DNA from: an uncultured Veillonella sp.
Lineage (GTDB): Bacteria > Bacillota > Negativicutes > Veillonellales > Veillonellaceae
Assembly: GCF_900545795.1 (NCBI RefSeq)
Contig: NZ_URAR01000004.1
Coordinates: 1 to 64,000 of the forward strand
DNA: 64,000 nucleotides
Reading direction: 5' to 3'
Shown here: in pieces, positions 1 through 8,415 of the stretch
How the letters are laid out: each line of letters starts with the position of its first letter
Numbering within the stretch: position 1 is the first letter of the stretch
The notes under the pieces: model-generated
The model's database searches: none
What the model saw: the letters and a program-made list of their open reading frames with translations, nothing else
Told to the model about the DNA's origin: nothing
Translations under genes and position numbers: made by a program

Positions 1-410
1 CTGCCAGCCCCTTCAATAACGATGCGTTCAAAATTTTCATCTAAATATAAGAGGCTTTCTTTTACTTTATCAAGGGCTGTAAGGGAGTACTTTGTATGAT
101 ACTCTTTAGCGCTATATACGCCTACAGGCTTACCCATTAACACCACTTGCGATGATTGATTGCCGGTAGGCTTAAGCAATACAGGATTCATCTGCACTAT
201 AGGAGCCATGCCAGCTGCTTCAGCCTGCGCTACCTGAGCGCGACCAATTTCATGCCCATCTAAGGTAACATAGGAATTGAGTGCCATATTTTGAGCTTTA
301 AATGGACTTGTCTTATAGCCTTGTTTATAAAATATGCGACACAGAGCCGTTGCCAATACACTCTTCCCCACATTGGAGCTAGTGCCTTGGAGCATAATTT
401 TCTTTGCCAT
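1..410 (-). CDS. cobQ: Cobyric acid synthase CobQ, N-terminal part (runs off the window)
   Basis: Only the first 136 codons are inside the window; the 3' end lies beyond position 1. The family amidates adenosylcobyrinic acid a,c-diamide at four side chains using glutamine and ATP, in the cytoplasm, during cobalamin synthesis. The visible part is the DethioB-synthetase-like ATPase domain: MLQGTSSNVGKS (P-loop), then PFKAQNMALNS, GHEIGRAQ and NPVLLKP, all characteristic of CobQ. The start ATG (408-410) overlaps the cobU stop codon by one base (TAATG), so the two are translationally coupled. The glutaminase half cannot be seen. Confidence 0.93.
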   Translation of the reverse strand, partial: MAKKIMLQGTSSNVGKSVLATALCRIFYKQGYKTSPFKAQNMALNSYVTLDGHEIGRAQVAQAEAAGMAPIVQMNPVLLKPTGNQSSQVVLMGKPVGVYSAKEYHTKYSLTALDKVKESLLYLDENFERIVIEGAG

Positions 411-1006
411 TATATACGTACCTCCTGTGATTTTATTTCTATAGTAATGCCACTAGTTGTTAAATACACTTCGTCAGCTAAATGCGCCACCTGCTGATTT
501 ACGAGCCCTGCTATATCTCTAAAATGGCGGCTCAAAGCATTATCTGGTACAATGCCTTGTCCCACTTCATTGGTAACGAAGATTAACACTTTACCAGCCT
601 TCTTGGTTCTTTCAACAACACTTTCTATATCTATCAATAAGGACTTAGTTAATTCATCAAGCCCTTTATTATAATTAATTTCACTCTCCTTAAGCAAAGC
701 ATTGGTTACATACATAGTTAGGCAGTCGAGCAAAATAATTTGAGCTGAACTTTCCAAGATTTCATCCCAACACTCACTTAATCTAGCATGCCGTTCAAAG
801 GTAATCCAGCCATCTCCGCGACGCATTTGATGCTTTTTAATTCGTCCCTTCATTTCCTCATCAAAGGCCTGTCCCGTAGCCACATAGGCTTTGACAACAG
901 CTTCTGTAGTATTGATATCTTTTTCTAAATGGTTGGCTAGTCTTTCGGCAAATTCACTTTTACCACTTCGTGCACCACCAGTGCAAAGAATTATTTTTGA
1001 ATTCAT
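410..1006 (-). CDS. cobU: Adenosylcobinamide kinase / adenosylcobinamide-phosphate guanylyltransferase
   Basis: Bifunctional enzyme that phosphorylates adenosylcobinamide and then transfers GMP to it, making the precursor of the lower nucleotide loop. The N-terminal P-loop GGARSGKS (residues 10-17), the YVATGQAFDEEM..RI..H..RR block, LLDCLTMYVTN and the C-terminal FVTNEVGQGIVP/ FRDIAGLVNQ motifs are all typical. About 198 residues, slightly longer than the usual 180. The ATG at 1006 is preferred over an upstream in-frame ATG at 1030 because AGGTTT precedes it and the sequence MNSKIILCTGG matches the usual family start. It heads a cobU-cobQ pair; no cobalamin riboswitch was recognised in front of it. 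Confidence 0.93.
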   Translation of the reverse strand: MNSKIILCTGGARSGKSEFAERLANHLEKDINTTEAVVKAYVATGQAFDEEMKGRIKKHQMRRGDGWITFERHARLSECWDEILESSAQIILLDCLTMYVTNALLKESEINYNKGLDELTKSLLIDIESVVERTKKAGKVLIFVTNEVGQGIVPDNALSRHFRDIAGLVNQQVAHLADEVYLTTSGITIEIKSQEVRI

Positions 1007-1105
1007 ATAAACCTGACTTTTCTTAATCATATAGTATATTATAAAATAAAGAAGTAAAATATGTATTACTTTTACCTCTTCTTTTTTATTTATGAGGATC
1101 TATTT

Positions 1106-1429
1106 ATGTTAAACTTAAACCTACAAATTATGGCTACCTTATGGGAAAATACATATCGCGTAGCCGTCTATAATGAAGAACAAAACTATGTAGCTACGGC
1201 TCGTGTCATCGTATCCATCCCGTTAAGTCCAGAAGAACTACCGCCTGACGCGCCCCATGTAGAGCCGCAACTACAAGTACTTATGGAAGATTGTCTCATC
1301 CATAGCGATGAATTAATAGAATTTGAAACTATTATGGCCGCCAAACTTCGCGAGAAGTTCCAATACCATATTAACACGATGTATTTCTTTTATCCTAGTC
1401 CTGAAGATACATTAAATAAATCAAATTAA
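1106..1429 (+). CDS. Hypothetical small protein, 107 residues
   Basis: I do not recognise this protein. It lies on the plus strand between two minus-strand cobalamin genes, so it is transcribed alone. The start at 1106 is chosen because GAGGA sits 7 bases upstream; an earlier ATG at 1061 has no ribosome binding site and adds a low-complexity aromatic stretch. The product is acidic, has no signal peptide or membrane helix, and shows an alternating beta-like N-terminal half (NTYRVAVYNEEQNYVATARV) followed by a helical, acidic part ending in YFFYPSPED. It ends just before a shared bidirectional terminator, which supports it being a real transcription unit. Confidence 0.6.
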   Translation: MLNLNLQIMATLWENTYRVAVYNEEQNYVATARVIVSIPLSPEELPPDAPHVEPQLQVLMEDCLIHSDELIEFETIMAAKLREKFQYHINTMYFFYPSPEDTLNKSN

Positions 1430-1434
1430 ATAAT

Positions 1435-1477
1435 AAAAGCTATGTTACTGCTTATAATAGTAGTAACATAGCTTTTT
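1435..1477. terminator. Bidirectional intrinsic terminator
   Basis: A perfect 15-bp stem (1435-1449 with 1462-1476) and a 12-base loop, with A runs on the left and T runs on the right. It sits between the convergent ends of the plus-strand hypothetical gene and the minus-strand adenosyltransferase gene, so it can end transcripts from both. Confidence 0.85.
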
Positions 1478-1479
1478 AC

Positions 1480-1983
1480 TTATAGCTCTTCTTCTACTCG
1501 AGCTAATATATAACAGCAATCAGATAGGCGATTTAAATATTTCACATTCACATCATGCACGGCCACACCACTCTCTTTAAGACGCCAAAGAGCTCGTTCG
1601 GCACGGCGCACCAAGGTTCGAGCTTGATGTAAAAACGCTGAGCTTTTATTACCACCTGGCACAATAAACTTATTTAAAGGCTCTAGTTTTAATGCATAGT
1701 GATCCACAATATCTTCTAATTGTGAAATATAGTCTTCCGTAATCATAGGCTCCTTACCAAGGCTTGACACATCTGCCATGAGTAGCCATAAATCTTTTTC
1801 AATTTTATATATATATTCTTTGCAGTCTTCATGCTTAGCAAAGGCTCTACAAGCACCTAGCAAAGCTTGTAACTCATCAATAGTGCCATACGCTTCTACA
1901 TGTAAAGACGCTTTAGAAATACGTTCGCCTGTACCTAATGAAGTTAGGCCAGTATCACCAGTTTTTGTGTAAATTTTAGTCAT
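1480..1983 (-). CDS. pduO: PduO-type cob(I)yrinic acid a,c-diamide adenosyltransferase
   Basis: Transfers the adenosyl group of ATP to cob(I)alamin, giving the active coenzyme B12. The N-terminal motif TKTGDTGLTSLGTGERISK, the YGTIDELQALLG block, the FIVPGGNKSSAFLHQARTLVRRAERAL block and LNRLSDCCYILARV are the PduO/MMAB signature (ATP-binding and trimer contacts). The ATG at 1983 follows GAGGTG with a 6-base gap; the longer frame starting at 2115 runs through the htpX terminator and is rejected. 167 residues, slightly short of the usual 180-190. It lies near cobU/cobQ, consistent with a cobinamide salvage role, but it is on its own transcript. Confidence 0.92.
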   Translation of the reverse strand: MTKIYTKTGDTGLTSLGTGERISKASLHVEAYGTIDELQALLGACRAFAKHEDCKEYIYKIEKDLWLLMADVSSLGKEPMITEDYISQLEDIVDHYALKLEPLNKFIVPGGNKSSAFLHQARTLVRRAERALWRLKESGVAVHDVNVKYLNRLSDCCYILARVEEEL

Positions 1984-2049
1984 AAAAGCACCTCGCTTAT
2001 CCATACTTACACGTAATAGTAAAATATTCAAAAAATGCAGAAAGAATAT

Positions 2050-2080
2050 AAAAACTAAGCCCAAGTCTAGCTTGGGCTTA
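2050..2080 (-). terminator. Intrinsic terminator of htpX
   Basis: A perfect 10-bp stem (2056-2065 with 2071-2080) with a 5-base loop, followed on the minus strand by GTTTTTAT. It lies 7 bases after the htpX stop codon and upstream of the adenosyltransferase start. Confidence 0.88.
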
Positions 2081-2086
2081 TACTTA

Positions 2087-2962
2087 TTAAGAACGAACTG
2101 GCATGCGTGACGCAATTTGCTTTAATTGCTCAATACGAGATTCCGTGCTCGGGTGAGTACTAAATAAATTACTCATGCCACCTTTTAAATGACTTAAAGG
2201 ATTAATTATAAACATATGAGATGTTGTTTCCATTTGACTATTGCCAGCAGGTAAAGCACCATATTTTGAGTAATAATCAATCTTTGCCAAAGCCGATGCC
2301 AAGGATAAAGGTTTACCACTCATCATAGCGCCACCTTCATCAGCTAAATACTCGCGAGAACGAGAAATAGCCATCTGAATTAAGGCCGCAGCAATAGGTG
2401 CCAAAATGATAGTAGCTAACATAACGATAGGATTATTGCCACCATCGCGATCATCACTGCGTCCGAAAATGGCAAACATTTGCATCATATTGGCGATCAT
2501 CGTAATAACACCGGCTAAAGTAGCTGCAATGGTGCTGATTAATGTATCGCGATGCTTAATATGTGTCAACTCATGAGCGAGTACACCTTCAATTTCATCA
2601 TCTGTAAGTAAATCCATAATGCCTGTAGTTACGGCTACGGCACCATGCTCAGGATTGCGCCCCGTTGCAAATGCATTTGGCACATTGGAATCAATTACAT
2701 ATACTTTTGGCATTGGAAGACCACCATTTTGTGCCAATCTTGCTACCATATTGTATAAGGTAGGATTATTAGACGGGTCAACAGGTTGCGCTTTATACAT
2801 GCTTAAAACTATTTTATCACTGTTCCAATAACTAATTATATTCATAGCCATGGAAATAACAAACATTGTAAGCAGCCCTGTACGGCCAGCTACAAGCTGA
2901 CCAATGACCATTAACAAACCTGTCATCAAAGCCAATAAAACAGCTGTTTTTACATTATTCAT
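2087..2962 (-). CDS. htpX: Membrane zinc metalloprotease HtpX (M48 family)
   Basis: Membrane-bound protease for quality control of damaged membrane proteins. Two N-terminal membrane helices (about residues 5-45), then the M48 domain with GVLAHELTHIKHRD (zinc-binding HExxH), two further hydrophobic stretches, and SRSREYLADEGGAMMSG providing the third zinc ligand. The NPLSHLKGG...FSTHPSTESRIEQL C-terminus is characteristic. The start at 2962 follows GAGGAAAG; the longer frame adds 13 residues without support. Monocistronic, flanked by its terminator and tRNA-Pro. 291 residues is the normal length. Confidence 0.95.
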   Translation of the reverse strand: MNNVKTAVLLALMTGLLMVIGQLVAGRTGLLTMFVISMAMNIISYWNSDKIVLSMYKAQPVDPSNNPTLYNMVARLAQNGGLPMPKVYVIDSNVPNAFATGRNPEHGAVAVTTGIMDLLTDDEIEGVLAHELTHIKHRDTLISTIAATLAGVITMIANMMQMFAIFGRSDDRDGGNNPIVMLATIILAPIAAALIQMAISRSREYLADEGGAMMSGKPLSLASALAKIDYYSKYGALPAGNSQMETTSHMFIINPLSHLKGGMSNLFSTHPSTESRIEQLKQIASRMPVRS

Positions 2963-3028
2963 TTCAGTTCTTTCCTCTTTCTTAAGAAACGACTCTATCA
3001 ATAAACCATGAAATTTTTGGGCCTATCA

Positions 3029-3105
3029 TGGTCGGAACGACAAGATTTGAACTTGCGACCTCTACCACCCCAAGGTAGCGCTCTACCAAGCTGAGCTACG
3101 CCCCG
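3029..3105 (-). tRNA. tRNA-Pro (anticodon TGG)
   Basis: 77 bases including an encoded CCA (3029-3031). The acceptor stem CGGGGCG pairs with CGTTCCG, the D arm has AGCTCAGCTTGGTAGAGC, the anticodon stem CTACC/GGTAG encloses TTGGGGT (anticodon TGG), and the T arm carries GTTCAAATC. Fold and invariant bases were checked by eye. Confidence 0.96.
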
Positions 3106-3131
3106 TTGTACACAAGTCACTAAATAAAGAT

Positions 3132-3166
3132 AAATGATTTCGAGATGCTATACCCCGAAATCATTT
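3132..3166 (-). terminator. Probable terminator of the hom-thrB operon
   Basis: An 11-bp perfect stem (3132-3142 with 3156-3166) downstream of thrB. The following minus-strand bases are only moderately T-rich, so termination may be partial and read into tRNA-Pro. Confidence 0.55.
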
Positions 3167-3214
3167 TATATATCTATATATTTAATTATATCGTAATTAA
3201 GAAAGTTTTGCAAT

Positions 3215-4129
3215 TTATATATACTTTGCACCTTCTGTATCAGCTTTAAGTACATAGGATTTACATCCAATTTGAGCCTCTTCAAAAACGGCCTTCATAG
3301 CCTCCGCTACTTCGTGAGCTACAGATTTTGGTGCATACGCAATTAATGTAGATCCAGAACCGCTAATCGTTGCCCCATACGCGCCTTTTTCTAATGCTGC
3401 AGCAAATACATCATCACAATGAGGAATTAAAGTCTTGCGATATGGCACATGCAAGTAATCTTCTAGGGCCACTTTTAAATACTCCAACTTATGCTGTAAC
3501 AAAGCGGTGACAAATAAAGTGGCATGACTTACATTAATCGTTGCCTCATGATGATCTATTATTTTTGGCAGTACGCTACGCGCATATTCCGTCGCTACCG
3601 TCACATCAGGTACAACTACAGCAAATACTAATTCTTCCGGCAAAGGTATAGTCGTATGCAATAAGCCTGTATCATGATTTACAGCACATACTAAATTGCC
3701 TAAAATAGCAGGTGCCACATTATCAGGATGGCCTTCAATTTCATTAGCTAATACGAGCAAAGCTTCAGCCTTTAAAGGCTCTTGTAACATCCTATTAGCT
3801 AATAATAGACCAGCTACAATAGCTGTTGAACTACTACCCAGACCACGAGAGGGCGGTATATCTGAATGACTCTCTACATGACCATATTTAGGCACTACCT
3901 TAGCAGCCTTAAAAACATAGTCCATGGCTTTTCCCACCAAATTTTGACTCTGATCTTCTTTTTCTAGTAAATCAGCATCAAAACCTGAGAAGGAATACGT
4001 ATTTTCCTTAGCCTCTTCATCATAAGTAAAAGTAAATGTATTATATAATTCTAATGCTAGGCCCAAAGAGTCAAAACCAGGACCACAATTAGCACTAGTG
4101 GCAGGGACTTGAACTACTATTTTCTCCAT
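3215..4129 (-). CDS. thrB: Homoserine kinase
   Basis: GHMP-family kinase that phosphorylates L-homoserine for threonine synthesis. The N-terminus VQVPATSANCGPGFDSLGLA and the ATP-binding motif PPSRGLGSSSTAIVAG are diagnostic, and GATISGSGSTLIAYAP is the third GHMP motif. 304 residues, normal length. GGAGG precedes the ATG. It follows hom by 8 bases and forms an operon with it and the ACT-domain gene. Threonine synthase is not in the window. Confidence 0.95.
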   Translation of the reverse strand: MEKIVVQVPATSANCGPGFDSLGLALELYNTFTFTYDEEAKENTYSFSGFDADLLEKEDQSQNLVGKAMDYVFKAAKVVPKYGHVESHSDIPPSRGLGSSSTAIVAGLLLANRMLQEPLKAEALLVLANEIEGHPDNVAPAILGNLVCAVNHDTGLLHTTIPLPEELVFAVVVPDVTVATEYARSVLPKIIDHHEATINVSHATLFVTALLQHKLEYLKVALEDYLHVPYRKTLIPHCDDVFAAALEKGAYGATISGSGSTLIAYAPKSVAHEVAEAMKAVFEEAQIGCKSYVLKADTEGAKYI

Positions 4130-4137
4130 TGTCCCTC

Positions 4138-5430
4138 CTATTCCGCCATGATGCGGATAACACTACCAATCTCACGAACAACGCGTAAATTTTTAAACGC
4201 ATTAATAACATTCATAATATAAGCCTGTGGGCACACTGATGTAACAATCGCTAAAGTAGCCGCTTTTTCACTTTCATTACGCTGGATAACCGATTGTACA
4301 GAAATACGTTGCTCCGCTAATTTAGACGCAACTTTAGCTAATACACCTGTGTTATTAGCTACTAATAGACGAATATAATAGGATGATTCTATTTTGCCTG
4401 GTGCATATAAATTCTTGTCCGCATAGTAATACGAAATTAATTGCCCGGTTTGGTTTGTCACCACATTTTTAGCAATTTCCATAATATCGCTAACTACTGA
4501 GCTACCAGTAGGTAAACTACCTGCCCCACGACCATAGAACATAGCATCATCAATGCCATTACCTTTGACATAGAGCGCATTATAAGAACCGCGCACGGAA
4601 GCGAGCGGATGATGGCTATCAATAAAGGCAGGATGAACATTTAAGGATATGCCCTTCTTAGTTTCTTTCGCAATACCTAAAAGTTTAATAGTATAGCCAA
4701 ATTCCTTACCAAAGGCAATGTCAGTAGCATCAATGCTGGTAATCCCTTCGCAATTTACATCGTCAAAAAATAATTTACGATTAAAGGCGATAGAGGATAA
4801 AATAGCAAGCTTACGCGCTGCATCATAACCTTCCACATCGGAAGTAGGATCGGCCTCCGCAAACCCCAACGCTTGTGCTTCCTTTAATACTTCCTCATAG
4901 CCGGCGCCTTTTTCTGTCATATTAGAGAGAATAAAATTCGTCGTCCCATTTAAAATACCAATGAGCTCGGTAATTTTATTGCCCCCTAATGATTCATACA
5001 AAGTACGAATAATAGGAATGCCCCCTAGAACACTAGCCTCATAGCGCAAATCTACATTGTTTTTACTAGCTAAATCGAGCAAATATGGCCCTTGATCAGC
5101 TAATAAATCCTTATTGGCTGTGGCTACATTCTTACCTGCTGCAAGGCATTGCTCCACACATTGAGCCGCAAAATCAGTGCCCCCCATGACTTCCACTACA
5201 ATTTGAATCGACTCATCGTTAAGAATCTCCTGAAAGTCTGTAGTAAAACTAGTCTCATTGGCTAATTCATACTCTTTATATTTATCTACATTGCGCACAA
5301 AAATGCGCTTCACCTTTATAGCGACTCCCGAACGATTGGCAATGAGCTCTTGGTTCTTCGTCAAAAGCTCATATGTGCCTTGCCCTACTGTTCCGAAGCC
5401 CAATAAAGCTACATTAACTTGATCCATCAT
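4138..5430 (-). CDS. hom: Homoserine dehydrogenase with ACT domain
   Basis: NAD(P)-dependent reduction of aspartate semialdehyde to homoserine. VALLGFGTVGQGTYELL is the Rossmann motif; VMGGTDFAAQCVEQCLAAGKNVATANKDLLA and ILNGTTNFILSNM belong to the catalytic domain; the C-terminal stretch YIRLLVANNTGVLAKVASKL is an ACT domain, expected to give threonine feedback inhibition. I chose the ATG at 5430 (or the adjacent ATG at 5427) because a GGGGG stretch precedes it; the longest frame adds ten residues with no ribosome binding site. The unlinked ACT protein upstream and thrB downstream complete the operon. Confidence 0.95.
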   Translation of the reverse strand: MMDQVNVALLGFGTVGQGTYELLTKNQELIANRSGVAIKVKRIFVRNVDKYKEYELANETSFTTDFQEILNDESIQIVVEVMGGTDFAAQCVEQCLAAGKNVATANKDLLADQGPYLLDLASKNNVDLRYEASVLGGIPIIRTLYESLGGNKITELIGILNGTTNFILSNMTEKGAGYEEVLKEAQALGFAEADPTSDVEGYDAARKLAILSSIAFNRKLFFDDVNCEGITSIDATDIAFGKEFGYTIKLLGIAKETKKGISLNVHPAFIDSHHPLASVRGSYNALYVKGNGIDDAMFYGRGAGSLPTGSSVVSDIMEIAKNVVTNQTGQLISYYYADKNLYAPGKIESSYYIRLLVANNTGVLAKVASKLAEQRISVQSVIQRNESEKAATLAIVTSVCPQAYIMNVINAFKNLRVVREIGSVIRIMAE

Positions 5431-5489
5431 GTTCCCCCGTTTTTGAAAATCTCTCTTCATGCTCTACTGCATATGGTCATTATAAATAA

Positions 5490-5939
5490 TTATGCTTGAC
5501 CTAAAATCTCAACTTTTAAAATACCGCGAATAGAGCGAATACTATCTAATACATCTTCTAAAGAGCAAGATAGGTCCTTTGTTTCAAAAGCAATGGTTAC
5601 ATTGGCAATACCTTGAAGAGGAATATCTTGATTAATAGTTAAGATACTGCCATTGCTTTCTGCAATAGCTTTTAAAATATTGGATAGCATACCAGACTCA
5701 TTTGACATAGAGATAGTAATAGATACAATCTTGCCTTGAGCAATTTCATAGAACGGGAATACATAATCTTTGTATTTATAATATGCAGAACGACTTAAAT
5801 CCATGCGCTCAACAGCTTCATTAATAGTTTTTGCTTCCCCTAATTTTAAAATCTCTTTTACTTTAATTGTCTTTTTAATCGCTTCAGGAAGAATATCTTC
5901 TTGTACCAAATAAAATTTGTCTTTCTTTAGTTTAGCCAA
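5490..5939 (-). CDS. pheB: ACT domain-containing protein, PheB-like (UPF0735)
   Basis: Small amino-acid-sensing protein of the PheB family, commonly next to hom in Firmicutes; precise role unknown. The N-terminal part (KTINEAVERMDLSRSAYYKY) looks like a helix-turn-helix, followed by an ACT domain (GMLSNILKAIAESNGSILTI.QDIPLQGIANVTIAF). The start decides the protein: a TTG codon at 5939 lies 8 bases after a perfect AAGGAGG (5948-5954) that overlaps the stop of the upstream gene. The longer ATG frame would run through that ribosome binding site and overlap the upstream gene by 23 bases. With the TTG start the protein is 149 residues and begins AKLKKDKFYLVQED, like known members. Confidence 0.88.
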   Translation of the reverse strand: MAKLKKDKFYLVQEDILPEAIKKTIKVKEILKLGEAKTINEAVERMDLSRSAYYKYKDYVFPFYEIAQGKIVSITISMSNESGMLSNILKAIAESNGSILTINQDIPLQGIANVTIAFETKDLSCSLEDVLDSIRSIRGILKVEILGQA

Positions 5940-5952
5940 TTTGTTTGCCTCC

Positions 5953-6951
5953 TTAATCTTCTTTATGTTCGTCAATTTCGCCAGCTAAAAAGCGATGACC
6001 ATAAAGGGTAAATACAGAATACATGCCAATAAAAAATGGCACATACTCTGCCACGATTCGCCAGCCCACTGCAACAAGGCCTACTGTGCCAGCAGGTAAG
6101 AAATCTGTGAATAGATAAATAAATAAACCTTCGGCAACACCTGTGCCACCTGGTGTAGGCGCAAAATACAAAATTAAATTTAATAAAATCATGCGATTGA
6201 GGATATCCACAATCGGTATATTAATAGTAAAGGCCCACATAAGTGCAGGCGCAATACCATATAAAAACAATAAACTTAAACCAGATTCAATAAATACAAT
6301 GAGTGATTGAAATGGTTTCGCATATAATAAGCCCAATCCTTCATTTAATTCTGTAAGCTTAGATAACCAAGCCTTAGGATCGCCTTTCTTTAACCGCGTT
6401 GCGCCTAATAAAACAAGGCGCTTCATATAACGCGTACGCAGTACATACAGCCCTATAATGGTACAAAGAACCATCAGTAAGGACAATTGAAGCAAAGTTT
6501 CATTTGAAATATATGGAATTGTTATGGAACCATGTAAGAAAATAATAGGCAACATAACAATTAAAAAGAAAATGGAAAACACAGTGCGCACTAATACGAT
6601 GGGCGCCCCCTTAATAATGGGAACACCATAACTTTTCAAAATAAGCATTTGCGCTATAGCTCCACCGCTAGCACCAGGGGTTAACATGGCCATAAAATAA
6701 TTGCCAAAAATAACCCTCAAAATAGCTTTTATAGATAAACTATAGCCCCCCATTTTGACTAAACGCTGTAAACGCTTCCCATCAAAATACATTCCTAGTG
6801 ACAAAGCCAACGCAGCCAATAATAGAGATGATGCATTAAATGTATTAAGCGTCCGCAAGGATTCCATATCTATAGTGAAATAAATTGTTAGCCCAGAAAT
6901 AAGCAATAACAAAGTGGCTAGTAAAAGCCCACGTTTTATTAGCTTACTCAT
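5953..6951 (-). CDS. Lysylphosphatidylglycerol synthase-type membrane protein (YbhN/UPF0104 family)
   Basis: A polytopic membrane protein with about eight predicted helices, no soluble catalytic domain and the family signature NYFMAMLTPGASGGAIAQMLIL near residue 88 and LNLILYFAPTPGGTGVAEG near residue 262. Members include the flippase part of MprF and AglD-like proteins thought to move lipid-linked groups across the membrane. The ATG overlaps the stop of the YdjC-type deacetylase upstream (ATGA) and has GGAGAG as ribosome binding site, so the two are coupled and probably act on the same lipid or glycan. The substrate cannot be told from sequence. Confidence 0.82.
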   Translation of the reverse strand: MSKLIKRGLLLATLLLLISGLTIYFTIDMESLRTLNTFNASSLLLAALALSLGMYFDGKRLQRLVKMGGYSLSIKAILRVIFGNYFMAMLTPGASGGAIAQMLILKSYGVPIIKGAPIVLVRTVFSIFFLIVMLPIIFLHGSITIPYISNETLLQLSLLMVLCTIIGLYVLRTRYMKRLVLLGATRLKKGDPKAWLSKLTELNEGLGLLYAKPFQSLIVFIESGLSLLFLYGIAPALMWAFTINIPIVDILNRMILLNLILYFAPTPGGTGVAEGLFIYLFTDFLPAGTVGLVAVGWRIVAEYVPFFIGMYSVFTLYGHRFLAGEIDEHKED

Positions 6952-7799
6952 TCACACTCTCCATAATTGAGGAGTCGAATTTCATGAGCTCTTATAAACT
7001 CTTTTACAACTGGCGAACACATGGAATACAATTCACTTTCCCAATGATAGCCCCAATTAAACTCTTTTTCTAGAACCGAGTCCTTGGCACCTGGATGGGT
7101 CATAATCTCATGGCTCCCACGCGTTTTTGCCACACGCCCTAATATTTCTAGAAGGCGTTCTTCATTTAAGTGACCACCACTCATCATGCCCCAGAAATAA
7201 CGAGGTGACCAAATGCCATGACGACTTGTGAAGGTGTACGCATGATCTGCCACTTCAGCAAGCCCTACTTTACCAGCAAAACGCCCCCATTGGGTAATAC
7301 CATTGCGGAAAAATTTATCTTCTGCGGGAATGCGCATTTTTTTAATGCCGTATTTTTTTAATAAAGTCACCATAATCGGCGTGATTTGTGGCAATACATG
7401 AAGATGTTGATGACCATCTACATGGGTAATGTTCAAACCACTGGACATGATTTTTTCAAATTGTAAATTTAATTCATGATATACTTCTTGGAAATTAATT
7501 TGCCCTGTAGCTGCCTTTTTCAAAAAAGCTGGATAGGACTCTACAAACTTGCCATTTTCCAATAAAGAAGGTACCTTATGAGGTTCACTAAGTGGCGGTA
7601 ATCCCCCTACTAGGGCCGTGTGAATACCTATTCCTAGTTCAGGCAAATTCTTGGCAGCTGCTACAGCGCCATCAAAATCATAGCCATTGGCAAGCAAAGA
7701 AGTGCTAGTAATAATCCCTTCCTTATGACCATGAACAATGCCTTTATTTACTTCTTCATGGAGACCAAAGTCATCTGCATTAACTATTAATCGAATCAT
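6948..7799 (-). CDS. ChbG/HpnK (YdjC) family carbohydrate deacetylase
   Basis: Metal-dependent deacetylase of N-acetylated sugars. LIVNADDFGLHEEVNKGI (metal-binding Asp pair near residues 8-9), THVDGHQHLHVLPQI (metal-binding His and surrounding motif) and the conserved MTHPGAKD near the C-terminus identify the family. No signal peptide, so it works in the cytoplasm. It overlaps the flippase-like gene by 4 bases; in other bacteria this family acts on chitobiose or on lipid-linked glucosamine (HpnK), and the flippase pairing favours the lipid-linked alternative here, which is an inference. About 80 bases without a feature lie upstream. Confidence 0.85.
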   Translation of the reverse strand: MIRLIVNADDFGLHEEVNKGIVHGHKEGIITSTSLLANGYDFDGAVAAAKNLPELGIGIHTALVGGLPPLSEPHKVPSLLENGKFVESYPAFLKKAATGQINFQEVYHELNLQFEKIMSSGLNITHVDGHQHLHVLPQITPIMVTLLKKYGIKKMRIPAEDKFFRNGITQWGRFAGKVGLAEVADHAYTFTSRHGIWSPRYFWGMMSGGHLNEERLLEILGRVAKTRGSHEIMTHPGAKDSVLEKEFNWGYHWESELYSMCSPVVKEFIRAHEIRLLNYGECE

Positions 7800-7882
7800 A
7801 ATTTTTCTCTTTTCTGTTTACGCTCACACTTTGAAGTTATATTTAATTGTAACATATGTCTACTCACAGTGTATAGGCTTTT

Positions 7883-8413
7883 TTATCTATTTTTATTGAT
7901 TTGAGCCCATACTTCTTTTTCTATCCGTTTAACCGGTTTTTCTAATACTTTACCAGCTTGTACAAGATCTTCATACTCTAAGGTGCTATTCACACATTCA
8001 CCACCATAATAAGCTGATTTAATGTGAATTACATGACCTTGGTAGTTTACTTCTTCAAACTTGCGCTCTAACACAGAACGCTGTACTGGAAAATAACGAA
8101 AACCGATGGTAGTTGTGTTTTTAAAAATATAGGCCTCTACGCGTTCAAAAGCCGCCCCACTGCAAAGCACTGAAAGCTTTATAGCAGGACGCCCTTTTTT
8201 CATAATAATTGGCGTAAGCCATGCATCGAGAGCACCACATTCTAAAATAGCTTCTAAAATGTAAGAATAATGCTCAGGATTCATATTATCAATATTAGCT
8301 TCAATTTGAACTATTGTATCTTTAGACACTGTTTGAAAGTCTAAACTATGTGAAAATAATTTGTCTCTTCCCTCTTGTTTTACAGTTTTGTCCTGTATAT
8401 CCAAACGTTTCAC
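7883..8413 (-). CDS. LarC C-terminal domain (LarC2-like), stand-alone
   Basis: Matches the C-terminal half of LarC, the CTP-dependent nickel insertase that completes the nickel-pincer nucleotide cofactor. The block IEANIDNMNPEHYSYILEAI ... GALDAWLTPIIMKKGRPAIKLSVLC and the C-terminal ESAYYGGECVNSTLEYEDL-type region are the family hallmark (here KSAYYGGECVN). The N-terminal metal-binding half, LarC1, is absent and not found nearby. The start is a GTG at 8413, 2 bases after the larB stop, so it is translated by coupling with larB; the first 30 residues are linker-like. 176 residues against about 400 for full LarC. See the finding on the missing half. Confidence 0.8.
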   Translation of the reverse strand: MKRLDIQDKTVKQEGRDKLFSHSLDFQTVSKDTIVQIEANIDNMNPEHYSYILEAILECGALDAWLTPIIMKKGRPAIKLSVLCSGAAFERVEAYIFKNTTTIGFRYFPVQRSVLERKFEEVNYQGHVIHIKSAYYGGECVNSTLEYEDLVQAGKVLEKPVKRIEKEVWAQINKNR

Positions 8414-8415
8414 CC

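Noticed and set aside
1007..1105. Cobalamin riboswitch upstream of cobU
   Set aside because: The gap is only about 100 bases and AT-rich, without the B12-box.
2087..2115. Extended adenosyltransferase frame starting at 2115 and overlapping htpX
   Set aside because: It runs through the htpX terminator and lacks a ribosome binding site; the ATG at 1983 has GAGGTG.
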